The notes beneath the pieces were generated by a model. It made no database searches, was not told where the DNA came from, and saw only the letters and a program-made list of their open reading frames with translations. The translations under genes and the position numbers were made by a program. From Caldicellulosiruptor kronotskyensis 2002 (GTDB taxonomy: Bacteria; Bacillota; Thermoanaerobacteria; Caldicellulosiruptorales; Caldicellulosiruptoraceae), in the NCBI RefSeq assembly GCF_000166775.1, contig NC_014720.1, positions 2,779,786 to 2,843,785 on the forward strand: a stretch of 64,000 nucleotides of DNA, written 5' to 3'. This document shows, piece by piece, positions 33,522-43,514 of the stretch; position 1 is the stretch's first letter, and every line of letters begins with the position of its first letter.

Positions 33522-36500
33522 TTAAACAAATATTTTTCTTTCTATCAAAAGCTTTTCAATTTCAGTTTTTGGCACGGGCTTTGAAAATAAATACCCCTGT
33601 GCAAAATCGCATCCTATTTCTTTTAAAATCTCAAGCTCTCTTTTAGTCTCAACACCCTCTGCTATAACTTTTAAATCAAGCTTATGAGCCATCAATATTA
33701 TGCCCTCAACAATTGCTCTGCTCTCTTTTGATAATTCAATCTCTGAAATAAAGCTTCTGTCTATTTTAACTCCTCCAATTGGAAGCCTTCTCAAATAAAT
33801 CAAAGATGAATACCCTGTCCCAAAGTCGTCTATCAAAAATTTTATTCCCAGCTGGCAGAGGAAACTTAAAATCTTGAGTGAAACATCAAAATTTTCGACA
33901 GCTCCTGTTTCGGTTATCTCAAATGAAATTTTTTGTGGATTAACACCATATCGCTCAATTTGTTTTTGTACCATCTTCTCAAAAAACTTTGTTTTAAATT
34001 GTCGCGTTGAAAGATTTATCGCTATGTGCAAATAGTCAATTCCCTTGTTCTCCCACTCTTTTAGGTCTGAAAAAGCTTTTTCTATGACCATTTCACCAAT
34101 CCTTACTATAAGCCCACTTTCTTCTGCAACAGGAATAAATTCAAGTGGTGATATAATACCTTTTCCTGGCAAGTGCCATCTTAAAAGCGCTTCCACAGAA
34201 TGAATCTCCATATTTCTTAAGTTTATAACAGGCTGGTAATAAAGCTCAAACTGGTCAGCTTCAATAGCTTTTTTGAGACTTTTTTCAATTTCAATCTTTT
34301 TAAAATTCTTCATCAGCATGAAAGGCATAAAAATCTGAAAATCGTTCTTGCCATTTTCTTTTGCTGAAGATAGTGCCATGTCAACATTTCTGAAAATTTC
34401 TTTGACGCTTTTGCCATCGTCAGGATAAAATGATACACCTATTGAGGCGGAGGTAAAGATGCAACCTTCTATCTTTTGTATATAAATCTCACTTTCAAAG
34501 ATGCCAAGAAGCTTAGTGCAAACCTCTATTACCTCCTCCTTTTTAGCAAGACCGTCCAGAATTACGGCAAATTCGTCACCACCAACTCTCGCAAAAAATG
34601 TATCAAGCTTTATGCTATTGAGATATTCTAAAACCTTCTTGGTTACAGCAATTAAGTATTCATCTCCGGCTTCATGCCCATACAGGTCGTTAATGTCCTT
34701 AAAATTGTCAATGTCTATGAGCACAACAGCACCTTGAGTTTTCTCAGCCTCGGCTTTTTCAATCAGACTCTCCAACCTCTCTTCAAACAGTTTCCTGTTT
34801 GGCAGACCTGTCAATGTATCATAGTAGGCAATGTATTCTATCCTATGTTCATACTCTTTTTTGGCTGTCCAGTCAATGTTTACTGCAATAATCTTCTCAG
34901 GTTTACCTTCTTCGTTGTATAAAATCTGAACATGAGAGGAAATCCAGCGCCAGTTTCCGTGTTTGTCTCTTATACGTGATTCAAATTCCACTTTCTCTTC
35001 ATGAAGAAGTATTGCATCCTGCAATTTTTTGAATACAGTACTTCTGTCATCCTCATGGAAAAATTCAAGCCATGCTGAAAAATCGTTTTTTGATTTTATC
35101 ACATCAATGTCAAATTGATCTTTGAGCCTTCCATAAAATTCAATCTTCTTTTCATTAAAATCTATCTCCCAGATACAATCAGAGACATTTTCTACCAGAA
35201 ACTTGTATTTTTCTTTCTCTTCCTGCAACATTTCCGACTGCTTGTTTAAAATCTCTAATGTATTTATAAGTTCCTGGTTGGTCTGTTCAATCTCTTCATA
35301 GCTTTCTTCTAAAAGCTGCTGTGTTCTTTTTATCTGCGTTATGTCAAGCCCTGTTGATATTATCAACGGTTCATTTAGGTACGAGCTTTCGATAAGAGTA
35401 TTGTTCCACAAAATCCATCTTATGTCGCCATTTTTTGTCACAATCTCATTTTCATGGTCATTTAAAATCTTTACTTCTGCAATTCTTTTAAAAAGATTTT
35501 CTATATACTCACGCCTGTGGGAAGGAATAAAAATATCAACCCATTTTTTGCCCACAACCTCTTCGCTTTTGTACCCGGTAATCTGTTCTGCAAACTTGTT
35601 AAAATATATTATTTCGCCTTTTAAGTTGAGAGTCAAAACAATTGCATTTGCATTCTCTGCTAAAAGCTGGGCGTACTTTTCATAAGCTTGTTTGCCACGT
35701 TCAAGTCCTCTATTTATTCTTGTCATTACAAATATTATCACAGACGTAGCAAAAAGTATTATGATTAAAAGATACAAGGCAGACAGTAATATTTGCCTGT
35801 TTTTCTTCTCATAGTATTCAGGTGAATATGTAGAAAAATAGTTACAATAAAGTTCATCAAATATGCCTTTGTTTATAAGATAATCTAATCTCTGATTGAT
35901 ATATGAAACAAGTTCTGGTCTTTTTTTGTTTACTGCAAACGCGCTTTTAACAGTAAAGATATTTTTAATTTTGAGCTGAGTTCTGTCGCTCAGGTTATTT
36001 TTAATAAGAAAATAATTAGCAACCTCCTGAGACATCAAAGCAGCTTCAATATTTCCATCAATCAAAGCAAAAATTAAGTCCTCAACTGTAGGATATGTAT
36101 AATACCTTTTTACTCCCAGCTTTTCTTTCAAATAGGTTTCAGTATAATCTGCTTTCATTACTCCTACCTTGAAATCTTTTAGGTTTTTAAGTGATATATT
36201 CCCTGAAAATCCTTTTTGAGTATATAGTCCTACATGTCGTGTAAATATTGGTTTTGAAAAGTACACTTCTTCTTTTCTTTCTTCAATTATAGCCACAGGA
36301 GCTGTTGCATCAATTTTCCCTTCGACAAGCTTTTTGTAAACCTGACTCCATTCATCGCTTGAAAGTTCAAGTTTGAACTTGTCAGGTTCAAATACAAGGT
36401 TTGCAAGGTCAATGGCAAATCCATAAATCCTGCCGTCTGATGTATAAGAAAATGGCGGATAGTTTTTATCAACTTCAAATTTCACAGGTGTATGACTGGC

Positions 36501-36572
36501 ATTTGCAAGTGATATATGAAATAACATCAGCAAGACTGTAAACACAAATAGAATAGCTTTATTATTTCTCAT
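33522..36572 (-). CDS. Periplasmic-binding-domain sensor with PAS, GGDEF and EAL domains
   Basis: This 1016-residue membrane sensor for cyclic-di-GMP turnover has a signal peptide (about 1-25), an extracellular SBP_bac_3-like solute-binding domain (about 30-250), a membrane helix (about 262-285), a PAS domain (about 300-410), a short coiled coil, a second PAS domain (about 455-570), GGDEF (motif GGDEF in ARVGGDEFAVILD, about 667) and EAL (SVEALLRW, about 795). Both catalytic motifs look intact, so synthesis or breakdown is possible. The ligand may be an amino acid. A terminator follows. Confidence 0.95.
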   Translation of the reverse strand: MRNNKAILFVFTVLLMLFHISLANASHTPVKFEVDKNYPPFSYTSDGRIYGFAIDLANLVFEPDKFKLELSSDEWSQVYKKLVEGKIDATAPVAIIEERKEEVYFSKPIFTRHVGLYTQKGFSGNISLKNLKDFKVGVMKADYTETYLKEKLGVKRYYTYPTVEDLIFALIDGNIEAALMSQEVANYFLIKNNLSDRTQLKIKNIFTVKSAFAVNKKRPELVSYINQRLDYLINKGIFDELYCNYFSTYSPEYYEKKNRQILLSALYLLIIILFATSVIIFVMTRINRGLERGKQAYEKYAQLLAENANAIVLTLNLKGEIIYFNKFAEQITGYKSEEVVGKKWVDIFIPSHRREYIENLFKRIAEVKILNDHENEIVTKNGDIRWILWNNTLIESSYLNEPLIISTGLDITQIKRTQQLLEESYEEIEQTNQELINTLEILNKQSEMLQEEKEKYKFLVENVSDCIWEIDFNEKKIEFYGRLKDQFDIDVIKSKNDFSAWLEFFHEDDRSTVFKKLQDAILLHEEKVEFESRIRDKHGNWRWISSHVQILYNEEGKPEKIIAVNIDWTAKKEYEHRIEYIAYYDTLTGLPNRKLFEERLESLIEKAEAEKTQGAVVLIDIDNFKDINDLYGHEAGDEYLIAVTKKVLEYLNSIKLDTFFARVGGDEFAVILDGLAKKEEVIEVCTKLLGIFESEIYIQKIEGCIFTSASIGVSFYPDDGKSVKEIFRNVDMALSSAKENGKNDFQIFMPFMLMKNFKKIEIEKSLKKAIEADQFELYYQPVINLRNMEIHSVEALLRWHLPGKGIISPLEFIPVAEESGLIVRIGEMVIEKAFSDLKEWENKGIDYLHIAINLSTRQFKTKFFEKMVQKQIERYGVNPQKISFEITETGAVENFDVSLKILSFLCQLGIKFLIDDFGTGYSSLIYLRRLPIGGVKIDRSFISEIELSKESRAIVEGIILMAHKLDLKVIAEGVETKRELEILKEIGCDFAQGYLFSKPVPKTEIEKLLIERKIFV

Positions 36573-36646
36573 TAAAGTTCTTCCTTTTTGGTATGCAAAA
36601 ATATACTTTTAATTCTAACAAAATATATACCCATTTTAAAGTAAAT

Positions 36647-37654
36647 TTAAACTATATAATTGTTGTAGTATGCTTTTAGCGCTTCTTTTACTCTTGAAAT
36701 TATATTTTCTCTTATATGCTGAGGCTCAGTTACAACAACATTTTTACCTAAATATAATATTCTTGATATTATTTCTGCTTCTTCAAAATTATAATAGTAA
36801 ATCCTTATCTCATGTCTATTCTTTTCTTTCAAATAACGCGCACTTTTTTCAAATGAAGAAAACATGCAAAAAGCTTTCTCTAAGGCGTTTCTTGTATTCA
36901 TCACTTCAATTATTATCGGCTGTTTTGATTTTGCATTTTTTAAATAAATTTCATATTCTTTTAAAATCTGTTCTCTATCAAAATTCCCCTCTTCAGGCTT
37001 TATTTCATCAATATTCTGAATAATACACTTTGCAAATGTTTTATGTAAAGGGGAGTAAAATATGGCATAGAACATATCATCCTTTAGAGAATATTGAATC
37101 TTCACAGGAATGCCAATAGTATCTTTGAAAACCTGTCTATTTCGTGATGTGTATGTATATCGTAAAATCCTTTTTTCAAGTATACTTTTTGAAATTATTC
37201 TTAGTTTTGGCGTTAAGATTTTTATATCTTCTCTTAATAATATCTTTGAATAGTTCTTTGGAACAATTATGTTCATATCAATTGGCAAAACATTAGGAGT
37301 TTTTAGTTTTTTTATCTTCTCAATGGTGCTGCTATCTAAAAAAAGATTTGCGTACCTGCTCGACATAATAAGCTTTAGCCACATTATTTCTAAGTTTGTA
37401 ACATATGGTTCAATCTTGGTATTTATTCTGAGTCTGTAAGTCTTGTTTTCATGAGGTTTTAGAACATAAATATTTTTCTGGTATGAATGGTTTCTGGCAA
37501 ATATCCTGTCTTCAATTACTGGAAAATTACAATTGTATTTTGTTAGAATATCGTAAATCTCCTTCTGAGAAATTGTGCCGTTTTCGTGAGCTCTGTTTAT
37601 AATCTCTTCTAAAGCCTTGTAAAATGTGCTTTTCGCCTCAGTAAAAATCTCCAT
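36647..37654 (-). CDS. WYL-type transcriptional regulator (second of a pair)
   Basis: This 335-residue protein has an N-terminal helix-turn-helix-like region (about 1-60), a middle segment with YTSRNRQVFKDTIGIPVKIQYS that fits the WYL beta-barrel, and a C-terminal WCX-like part. It starts inside the last 17 bp of the partner gene at 37638-38951, so the two are translationally coupled and may work as a pair. WYL proteins regulate DNA repair, phage defence and CRISPR loci in several bacteria. No target is implied here. Confidence 0.75.
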   Translation of the reverse strand: MEIFTEAKSTFYKALEEIINRAHENGTISQKEIYDILTKYNCNFPVIEDRIFARNHSYQKNIYVLKPHENKTYRLRINTKIEPYVTNLEIMWLKLIMSSRYANLFLDSSTIEKIKKLKTPNVLPIDMNIIVPKNYSKILLREDIKILTPKLRIISKSILEKRILRYTYTSRNRQVFKDTIGIPVKIQYSLKDDMFYAIFYSPLHKTFAKCIIQNIDEIKPEEGNFDREQILKEYEIYLKNAKSKQPIIIEVMNTRNALEKAFCMFSSFEKSARYLKEKNRHEIRIYYYNFEEAEIISRILYLGKNVVVTEPQHIRENIISRVKEALKAYYNNYIV

Positions 37655-38951
37655 AGTTTCTCAGGATCTCCTTCCATTCGTTTATCATTTCTGTTTTGAG
37701 TTCTCTTCCAGCTTCAGTATCGTCAAGCACAACAGCTCTTTCACCAAAACTTCTCAGCCATCCCTTAAACTCTTTTATATTGCTGATCTCATACTCCACT
37801 TCAAATGTTCTTTCATCAATTTTGGTTATTCTTGCGTTTTTTAGCTCTCTTTTCACCCTTGCAAGCACAAAGTTGTACGGCGAATCCGGCGGGCATTTAA
37901 ACATAATCCTAATCTTTTTAAATCCTTTTTTATTGTTTGGAACAGATACAAAAAAACATTTTTCAATCTTTTTTACAAAAGGTGTAATCTTTTGTGGGTC
38001 AAAATCTTCCTGCAAAATCTCTATCTTTTCTGTGCGCCACACTGGCAATGCCGATAAATCTTCTCCCCTTAATACCATAAAATACCATCTTCCAAGCTTT
38101 ACATCATAAATTATTCTCACTGGTATACATGAAAAATCTGATAAATGTCTTTTTTGGCGTGGATAGTACCAAACCTTTATCTTTTTATTGTTTGATGCTG
38201 CCTCTAAAAATTTCCATACAAGTTCCTCTTCAAGGATATAATGGTGTGGAACGTATGTAAACCAAAATAATCTGTTTGCATCCTTTAAAAACTCTTCTTC
38301 GCCAAGTTCTAAAAGGTATTTTTCCAGACTTTCTTTTAAGTACCATCCCGGAACATTGGGAACATTTGTGTTTATAAAAAATAAAATAGATATATAAATG
38401 TCTTTTATCTCATCTATTGAAAAATCTTTTAATACATCCTTTATTTGAGAGCATAACATATACACCTTTTCATTTTTTAAATATTTCACAATACCCAAAT
38501 TTTGAAGTTGTTTTAAGACTCTTTTCAGGCTGGACTCAAATCCAGCATCAGCAACATCTTCATCAAGTACCTGCGATATTTCGTTTGAAATCTGAGTAAA
38601 AGTTGCTTTTTTGTTTTCTGACAAGTTTAATATCTGCAATATCATAAAAAACAAGGTTGTTTGCAGTGCAGTAGAAGTTTTCGAAAAATATATGTTTATA
38701 AGCGGATTCTCAACATCTCTGAAAAAGTTTTCTACAATGCATGGCAGGGATTTTTTCCCTTCTTTTTCTGCCGAAAAATACTGGTCTTCCCCTAAGAAAA
38801 TTCTAATTCTTCGAAGCTCATCATCAAATGTCCTTTTTGCAATGTTAAAATTCTCTGCATCTTCTCTTGAATAACATCCATACAGATATACAGTCCTTGT
38901 AAAATTTCTTAATTTATTAAAATCATTCACAAATGGATTGAATCCTGACAT
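37638..38951 (-). CDS. WYL-domain transcriptional regulator (first of a pair)
   Basis: This 437-residue protein has winged-helix segments (AENFNIAKRTFDDELRRIR; ATFTQISNEISQVL), a WYL core (IKVWYYPRQKRHLS...IPVRIIYD...WYFMVLRG) at about 245-300, and a C-terminal WCX domain ending in a typical LRSFGERAVVLD region. The longer WYL/WCX form binds a nucleic acid or nucleotide ligand in characterised relatives. It is the upstream gene of a coupled two-gene unit. Confidence 0.85.
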   Translation of the reverse strand: MSGFNPFVNDFNKLRNFTRTVYLYGCYSREDAENFNIAKRTFDDELRRIRIFLGEDQYFSAEKEGKKSLPCIVENFFRDVENPLINIYFSKTSTALQTTLFFMILQILNLSENKKATFTQISNEISQVLDEDVADAGFESSLKRVLKQLQNLGIVKYLKNEKVYMLCSQIKDVLKDFSIDEIKDIYISILFFINTNVPNVPGWYLKESLEKYLLELGEEEFLKDANRLFWFTYVPHHYILEEELVWKFLEAASNNKKIKVWYYPRQKRHLSDFSCIPVRIIYDVKLGRWYFMVLRGEDLSALPVWRTEKIEILQEDFDPQKITPFVKKIEKCFFVSVPNNKKGFKKIRIMFKCPPDSPYNFVLARVKRELKNARITKIDERTFEVEYEISNIKEFKGWLRSFGERAVVLDDTEAGRELKTEMINEWKEILRNYGDFY

Positions 38952-39029
38952 TTGTTTACACCTTCTTATAACGCTATTGTTGTAATCTTAAAAAAATTTG
39001 CAACATAATTATATTATAACAAAAAAGAA

Positions 39030-39049
39030 CAGGCAGCATAGACTGCCTG
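39030..39049 (-). terminator. Terminator after the small membrane protein gene
   Basis: CAGGCAG and CTGCCTG form a 7-bp stem with a 6-nt loop; leftward it continues into TTCTTTTTTGTT. Confidence 0.85.
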
Positions 39050-39078
39050 CACTATATTTTCAATTTAAATTTTGCTTT

Positions 39079-39303
39079 TTACTGAATAAATACTGTAAAA
39101 ATTGCTAATATATACCCAACTAAAATTTGAAACAGCAGTATTACTTCTTTGCAAAGCTGAAAGATAGTATACCAAAGTCCAGATTTAAATAGACAAAAGA
39201 GTATATCATTGCTTATACACAAGCTAAAATAGAATATACTATTAATTGCAATGAATGCTAATATTAGTATTGAAAGTTTTTTGATATTATTGACAATATT
39301 CAC
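39079..39303 (-). CDS. Small two-helix membrane protein
   Basis: The GTG start at 39303 has AGGAGG 8 bp upstream. The 74-residue product has two hydrophobic segments (about 10-35 and 50-73) and a basic N-terminus. I do not recognise the family. It follows the chemoreceptor-like gene with a 38-bp gap and is probably co-transcribed with it. Confidence 0.65.
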   Translation of the reverse strand: MNIVNNIKKLSILILAFIAINSIFYFSLCISNDILFCLFKSGLWYTIFQLCKEVILLFQILVGYILAIFTVFIQ

Positions 39304-39341
39304 TTTAAATACCTCCTAATTTGTTATTGACTTAACTAATT

Positions 39342-41351
39342 TTACACTTTATCATCAGACCCCATAGAAATTGAAGCAAGTTTTACAATACCTTCATGGA
39401 CATCTGAAAACTGGTCAATAAGTTTGTCAACAGCCTTCTTTTGATTTTGAAAGATGTCTCTTATTGATATAAGCATTTTAAAATACTGTGAAATGGACTG
39501 TGTCTGGTTTTTGAGCACATTGTTTATATTAAAAATCTTTTCCTGTTGGCTTGCTACTTTATTTATAACATCTTCTATCTTCGTCCTTATATGCTGATTT
39601 GACATTTCTATTTTTGACAGTGATTCAGACGAACGTTTTGCAACCTCAACACCCGTCTCAACAACCGATAGTACATTTTCAAGTTTACGATTTGTTATTT
39701 CAAATGCTGAAAGTCCTGTTTCGATACTCTCAACAGAACTCTTTGCAAGATGGTTTGCTGACTGAGATAGCCTTGAAATTTCAGATGCTATCACTTCAAA
39801 CGTTGGAATATTTCTCTTTGCAGCTTCGATTGACGCGTTGAGTGCTATTATTTTTATTCTCTCCGCAAGGCTTGAAATATTCTGTGACATTCTCGCAATA
39901 GACCTGAAATCTTCTATTGCCTTTTTCAAATCCATAGCTACCTCAATTATTGCAGAATTTACCGTGTACATGTGATTAATCAGTTTTTTAATAGACTCTT
40001 GTTCTTTTGATGTGGTTGCGTAGACCATTGAAACCTCATTTTGTATCATTTTGAATATCTCAAACATCTTTTGAATCTGGTTTTCCAAATCACACACCAT
40101 CTGTGTTGTTTGTTCAAAAACCATTTTTTGACTCTCAGCCAATGCTATAATCTCTTTTATCTGTTCACTTGTTATTTTACTTGTCTTTGAAGATTCTGAT
40201 GCTATTTTGTTGAGTCTATCGATGTATTGCTGGGTTGTGCTAAGTGTTTGTTCAATATTTGTGGCATAGATATAAATGTTTTTTACCATACGTGAAAATT
40301 CTTGTGTTAAAAGTGCAATCTCATCATTTGCAACATTATCTACTTTTATCTGAATGTCAAAACTTCCTGATGCGATTTTCTTTGCACTCTCTGCAAGTTT
40401 AATAATTGGTCTTGTTATTCTGTTTGATACAAATAAACTTACTGTTATGATAACTATGAGGGTTACAATGAGCAGAATAATAGAGAATCTTAAAGAAGAC
40501 TTAATAAAAGAGGATGCAATTGCGTTTGTGCTAATTAAAGCTAATACTCCTGCTACATCCGTCTTTTCATCTTTTCTGATTGGAATAAGGATATAACGAT
40601 AATTACCTCTTTGAGCACTTGCTGCAATGTATTCATATTGACCAGAAAATGCCATTTTTAAATTGTTATTATCTATTACATTTCTGTTGGAGGATGACGA
40701 AATTGTTTTGCTTAAATCTTTTGGAAATACTGTAATGTCCATTTTAGTAAGTTGTGTAAGATTTTCAACAAATTTTTTGTCAAGTTTATATCCAACAATT
40801 ATAGTACCTATTACTCGCATGTTGTTTGCTGACATTTGGCTAACTATATCTGACACTGATTTTATATATACTGTGCCATTTTCACACTGAACAGATGTGT
40901 ATTTTAGTCGTGCAAGCCCACATTTGACTAAGTAATCATTTTTCATGTTATCCCCATATTTAGAAAGAATATCACTTCGGCCAATCAATGTTCCTTTATC
41001 ATCTGTTATAACAATCTGGTGTATAGAAAGTTCACTGGCAAGAGGTGAAATTATCTGAACAACCTTGAGATGATCTTTTTTGGCAACTGCTTCTCTAAGC
41101 TGTGGATTGTTTGATATCAGGATGCTATAGTCAAGCGAATGCTTGCAAAGTCTTTCTATCTCCTGCAAAACCACATTTTTGGCACTCTCTAATCTTGTTT
41201 TTATCTCTTTTTCTGCATCGTTCTGGATAAGGGCAAGTGTGAATATTAGAAATATTGAAATGGGTATGAATGAAATTATGACAAAACAAAACATTATTTT
41301 TGTCTTTAGCGAACCTGATATTTTTTTAACTACCTCTTTTATTGCATTCAT
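39342..41351 (-). CDS. Methyl-accepting chemotaxis-like receptor (atypical signalling tip)
   Basis: The ATG at 41351 is preferred: AAGGAG lies 12 bp upstream, and the extra 42 residues of the longer frame (to 41477) look non-coding. The protein has a membrane helix at about 20-45, an extracellular sensing region to about 290, a second helix at about 293-315 (LRFSIILLIVTLIVIITVSLF), a HAMP domain and a long coiled coil. The hairpin tip reads IIALNASIEAAK, but the canonical GxxGxGFAVVAxEVR that follows is replaced (RNIPTFEVIASEI). It may couple weakly, or to something other than the usual CheA/CheW pair. Confidence 0.88.
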   Translation of the reverse strand: MNAIKEVVKKISGSLKTKIMFCFVIISFIPISIFLIFTLALIQNDAEKEIKTRLESAKNVVLQEIERLCKHSLDYSILISNNPQLREAVAKKDHLKVVQIISPLASELSIHQIVITDDKGTLIGRSDILSKYGDNMKNDYLVKCGLARLKYTSVQCENGTVYIKSVSDIVSQMSANNMRVIGTIIVGYKLDKKFVENLTQLTKMDITVFPKDLSKTISSSSNRNVIDNNNLKMAFSGQYEYIAASAQRGNYRYILIPIRKDEKTDVAGVLALISTNAIASSFIKSSLRFSIILLIVTLIVIITVSLFVSNRITRPIIKLAESAKKIASGSFDIQIKVDNVANDEIALLTQEFSRMVKNIYIYATNIEQTLSTTQQYIDRLNKIASESSKTSKITSEQIKEIIALAESQKMVFEQTTQMVCDLENQIQKMFEIFKMIQNEVSMVYATTSKEQESIKKLINHMYTVNSAIIEVAMDLKKAIEDFRSIARMSQNISSLAERIKIIALNASIEAAKRNIPTFEVIASEISRLSQSANHLAKSSVESIETGLSAFEITNRKLENVLSVVETGVEVAKRSSESLSKIEMSNQHIRTKIEDVINKVASQQEKIFNINNVLKNQTQSISQYFKMLISIRDIFQNQKKAVDKLIDQFSDVHEGIVKLASISMGSDDKV

Positions 41352-41532
41352 CTTTTGTCTCAGCTCCTTTTTCATTTTTTCCAGTATGAATTTTACTTCT
41401 TTTTTATTAAAGTTATGTTTTGAAGAAGTTAAATTATTGTTAAAACAATGGTCTTGTATCAAGATGATATTTTTCATTACATGTGATATTATTAAACTAT
41501 ATTAAATTTTTCTTTTGGGTGATTTTATAAAA

Positions 41533-42534
41533 ATGTTTGCAAGTAGATGTTATTCATTTAGGAGCTGTACTTTATTGTTAATAATAATATTTGTTGTCAA
41601 TATAGGTATGTATCTGGCAGACAATGGCGCTGCTATTGCCGCAAACAAGCAAAATCGAAAAATATATATGTTTTGTTCAAAGTCATATTTTGATAAGGTT
41701 TATTCTGATGTTGATTTACAGACATTTAAAAGTCCTTTTGACTTTCCGTTTGTTGTATCAAAAGAGCCTTCAGATTTTTTCATTGCTGGATTTAAAAATG
41801 ATAGGCTTGTTTTATATTATACAAACTCAAAATTCTTTTTTGGATTTAACAATATAAAGATTGGCTTGAGCTCAGATATTGTTAAAAAATCAAAGCTATA
41901 TTTTATAGATAGATTCATTATAATCAGAGGAAACTCAACTTATGTTTATAATGACAGCAATTTAAAAGTCGAATATGATGTTGCGCTTGTAAAAAATTTT
42001 TATGTTTTTTTGTTTTATGACAGGCTTGCTAAACCAAATAGTGTTTGTGGCATTTTTATGGTAGAAAAAAGTCTCTGGGACGAGTTCTTAATAAATGAAC
42101 ATCCTATTACTGCAAATAAGGACGCTATACAAAGTCTTCTTGTATCTTTTGAAAAAATAAATCTTATTCACTTAAATTCAATCAGATTTTATTTAAAAAA
42201 ACAGTATTTTGTTTTTTCTGATATTATTTCTAAGCTTGCAAGAATGCATTCACATAATATGGCAAAATATAATTTTTTCGCACACACAGATAATTTTGAA
42301 AAAACTCCTTCAGATAGATTCAAGGATGCTGGAATTTTATACACAAAACTTGGTGAGAACATTGCAATGGGGACAAAGCTTTTACCTTTTTTTGCTAACC
42401 ATCTACTCTTGAATTCAAAGGGGCACAGACAAAATATTGAAGGAAGTTTTGAGGTGGTTGGAACAGGATGCGCTGTTGACCCTAACTATGAAAATGTGTA
42501 CTACACACAGGATTTTGCAGTCCTGATAAGGTAA
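41533..42534 (+). CDS. Exported CAP-domain (SCP/YkwD-like) protein
   Basis: The ATG at 41533 (GGTGA 10 bp upstream) is preferred to the TTG at 41515. The 333-residue product has a signal or anchor helix at about 7-28, an unknown middle region, and a C-terminal CAP domain with the HSHNMAKYNFFAHTD motif and LNSKGHRQNIEG followed by a YYTQDF end. In bacteria these secreted proteins have spore, cell-wall or unknown roles. It is divergent from the chemoreceptor-like gene and ends at a strong terminator. Confidence 0.88.
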   Translation: MFASRCYSFRSCTLLLIIIFVVNIGMYLADNGAAIAANKQNRKIYMFCSKSYFDKVYSDVDLQTFKSPFDFPFVVSKEPSDFFIAGFKNDRLVLYYTNSKFFFGFNNIKIGLSSDIVKKSKLYFIDRFIIIRGNSTYVYNDSNLKVEYDVALVKNFYVFLFYDRLAKPNSVCGIFMVEKSLWDEFLINEHPITANKDAIQSLLVSFEKINLIHLNSIRFYLKKQYFVFSDIISKLARMHSHNMAKYNFFAHTDNFEKTPSDRFKDAGILYTKLGENIAMGTKLLPFFANHLLLNSKGHRQNIEGSFEVVGTGCAVDPNYENVYYTQDFAVLIR

Positions 42535-42565
42535 GAAGTGCTACTCTGGTTTATATTGCAAAATT

Positions 42566-42607
42566 AAAAGGGGATGTCTAAACACAGCAATTAGATATCC
42601 CCTTTTT
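42566..42607. terminator. Bidirectional terminator
   Basis: AAAAGGGGAT.TCTAA and TTAGATATCCCCTTTT arms form a long stem flanked by A and T runs. It ends both the CAP-domain gene and the convergent fumarase gene. Confidence 0.9.
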
Positions 42608-42636
42608 AATAAAGCTATGATTTTGCTTTTTTGTCA

Positions 42637-43473
42637 CTATATTTCTATCTTTACATGCCGTGCAACGTGACAACATATATTCACTGCGACTGGCAACCCT
42701 GCAATGTGTGTCGGAAACTCCTCAATAAAAACATCAAGTGCTGTGGTTTTCCCACCAAACCCTTCTGGTCCTATCCCGAGAGAGTTTATTTTTTCAAGCA
42801 GTCTTTCTTCAAGTTCTGCAATATATTTTCTGGGATGCCTTTGCCCCACTTTTCTCAGAAGCGCCTTTTTAGATAAAATTGCCGCAAGCTCAAATGTCCC
42901 GCCAATTCCAACTCCGACTAAAATTGGTGGGCAAGGATCAGATCCAGCTTTTTTTACTGTCTCAACAACAAAATTTTCAATTCCTTCAACACCATCTGCC
43001 GGCGTGAGCATACAAAGCGCACTTTTATTCTCACTTCCAAATCCTTTGGGCATAAAATGAATTGTGATTTTATCTCCTTTTACCATATCAATATGAATTA
43101 TAGCAGGTGTGTTGTCTTTAGTATTTTCTCTCTCAATCGGGCTTTTTACCATGGACTTTCGAAGGAAAAAGTCTGTGTATGCTTTGGATACTGCACTGTT
43201 TATTGCATCTTTCAAAGAACCTTCAATAAACACATCTTCACCAATATCCACAAAAAACACCGCAGCACCAGTGTCTTGGCACACAGGTCGCATCTTTTGT
43301 TTTGCAAGTTGTATGTTTTTTATGAGATTTTCCAACGTATATTTTGCAATTCCATCTTCTAAAACATAAGCCTTGTTAAGACTATCTTTGATATCGTCCG
43401 GCAATACACATACCGCTTCATTTATAGCCTCATATACCTTTTGTTCGATAATTTCAGCCTTTACAATTCTCAT
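42637..43473 (-). CDS. Class I fumarate hydratase, alpha subunit
   Basis: This 278-residue protein matches the N-terminal (alpha) subunit of two-subunit iron-sulfur fumarases and tartrate dehydratases. [15 protein letters not shown] supplies the first cluster cysteine, and [16 protein letters not shown] the GIGG region. It converts fumarate and malate. The beta subunit normally follows directly, but here the gene ends at a terminator and no beta gene is adjacent; cvpA lies upstream. Confidence 0.9.
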   Translation of the reverse strand: MRIVKAEIIEQKVYEAINEAVCVLPDDIKDSLNKAYVLEDGIAKYTLENLIKNIQLAKQKMRPVCQDTGAAVFFVDIGEDVFIEGSLKDAINSAVSKAYTDFFLRKSMVKSPIERENTKDNTPAIIHIDMVKGDKITIHFMPKGFGSENKSALCMLTPADGVEGIENFVVETVKKAGSDPCPPILVGVGIGGTFELAAILSKKALLRKVGQRHPRKYIAELEERLLEKINSLGIGPEGFGGKTTALDVFIEEFPTHIAGLPVAVNICCHVARHVKIEI

Positions 43474-43514
43474 TTTTCATATTACTCCTTTGTCTGATAT
43501 TAAAAAATTCAAAT

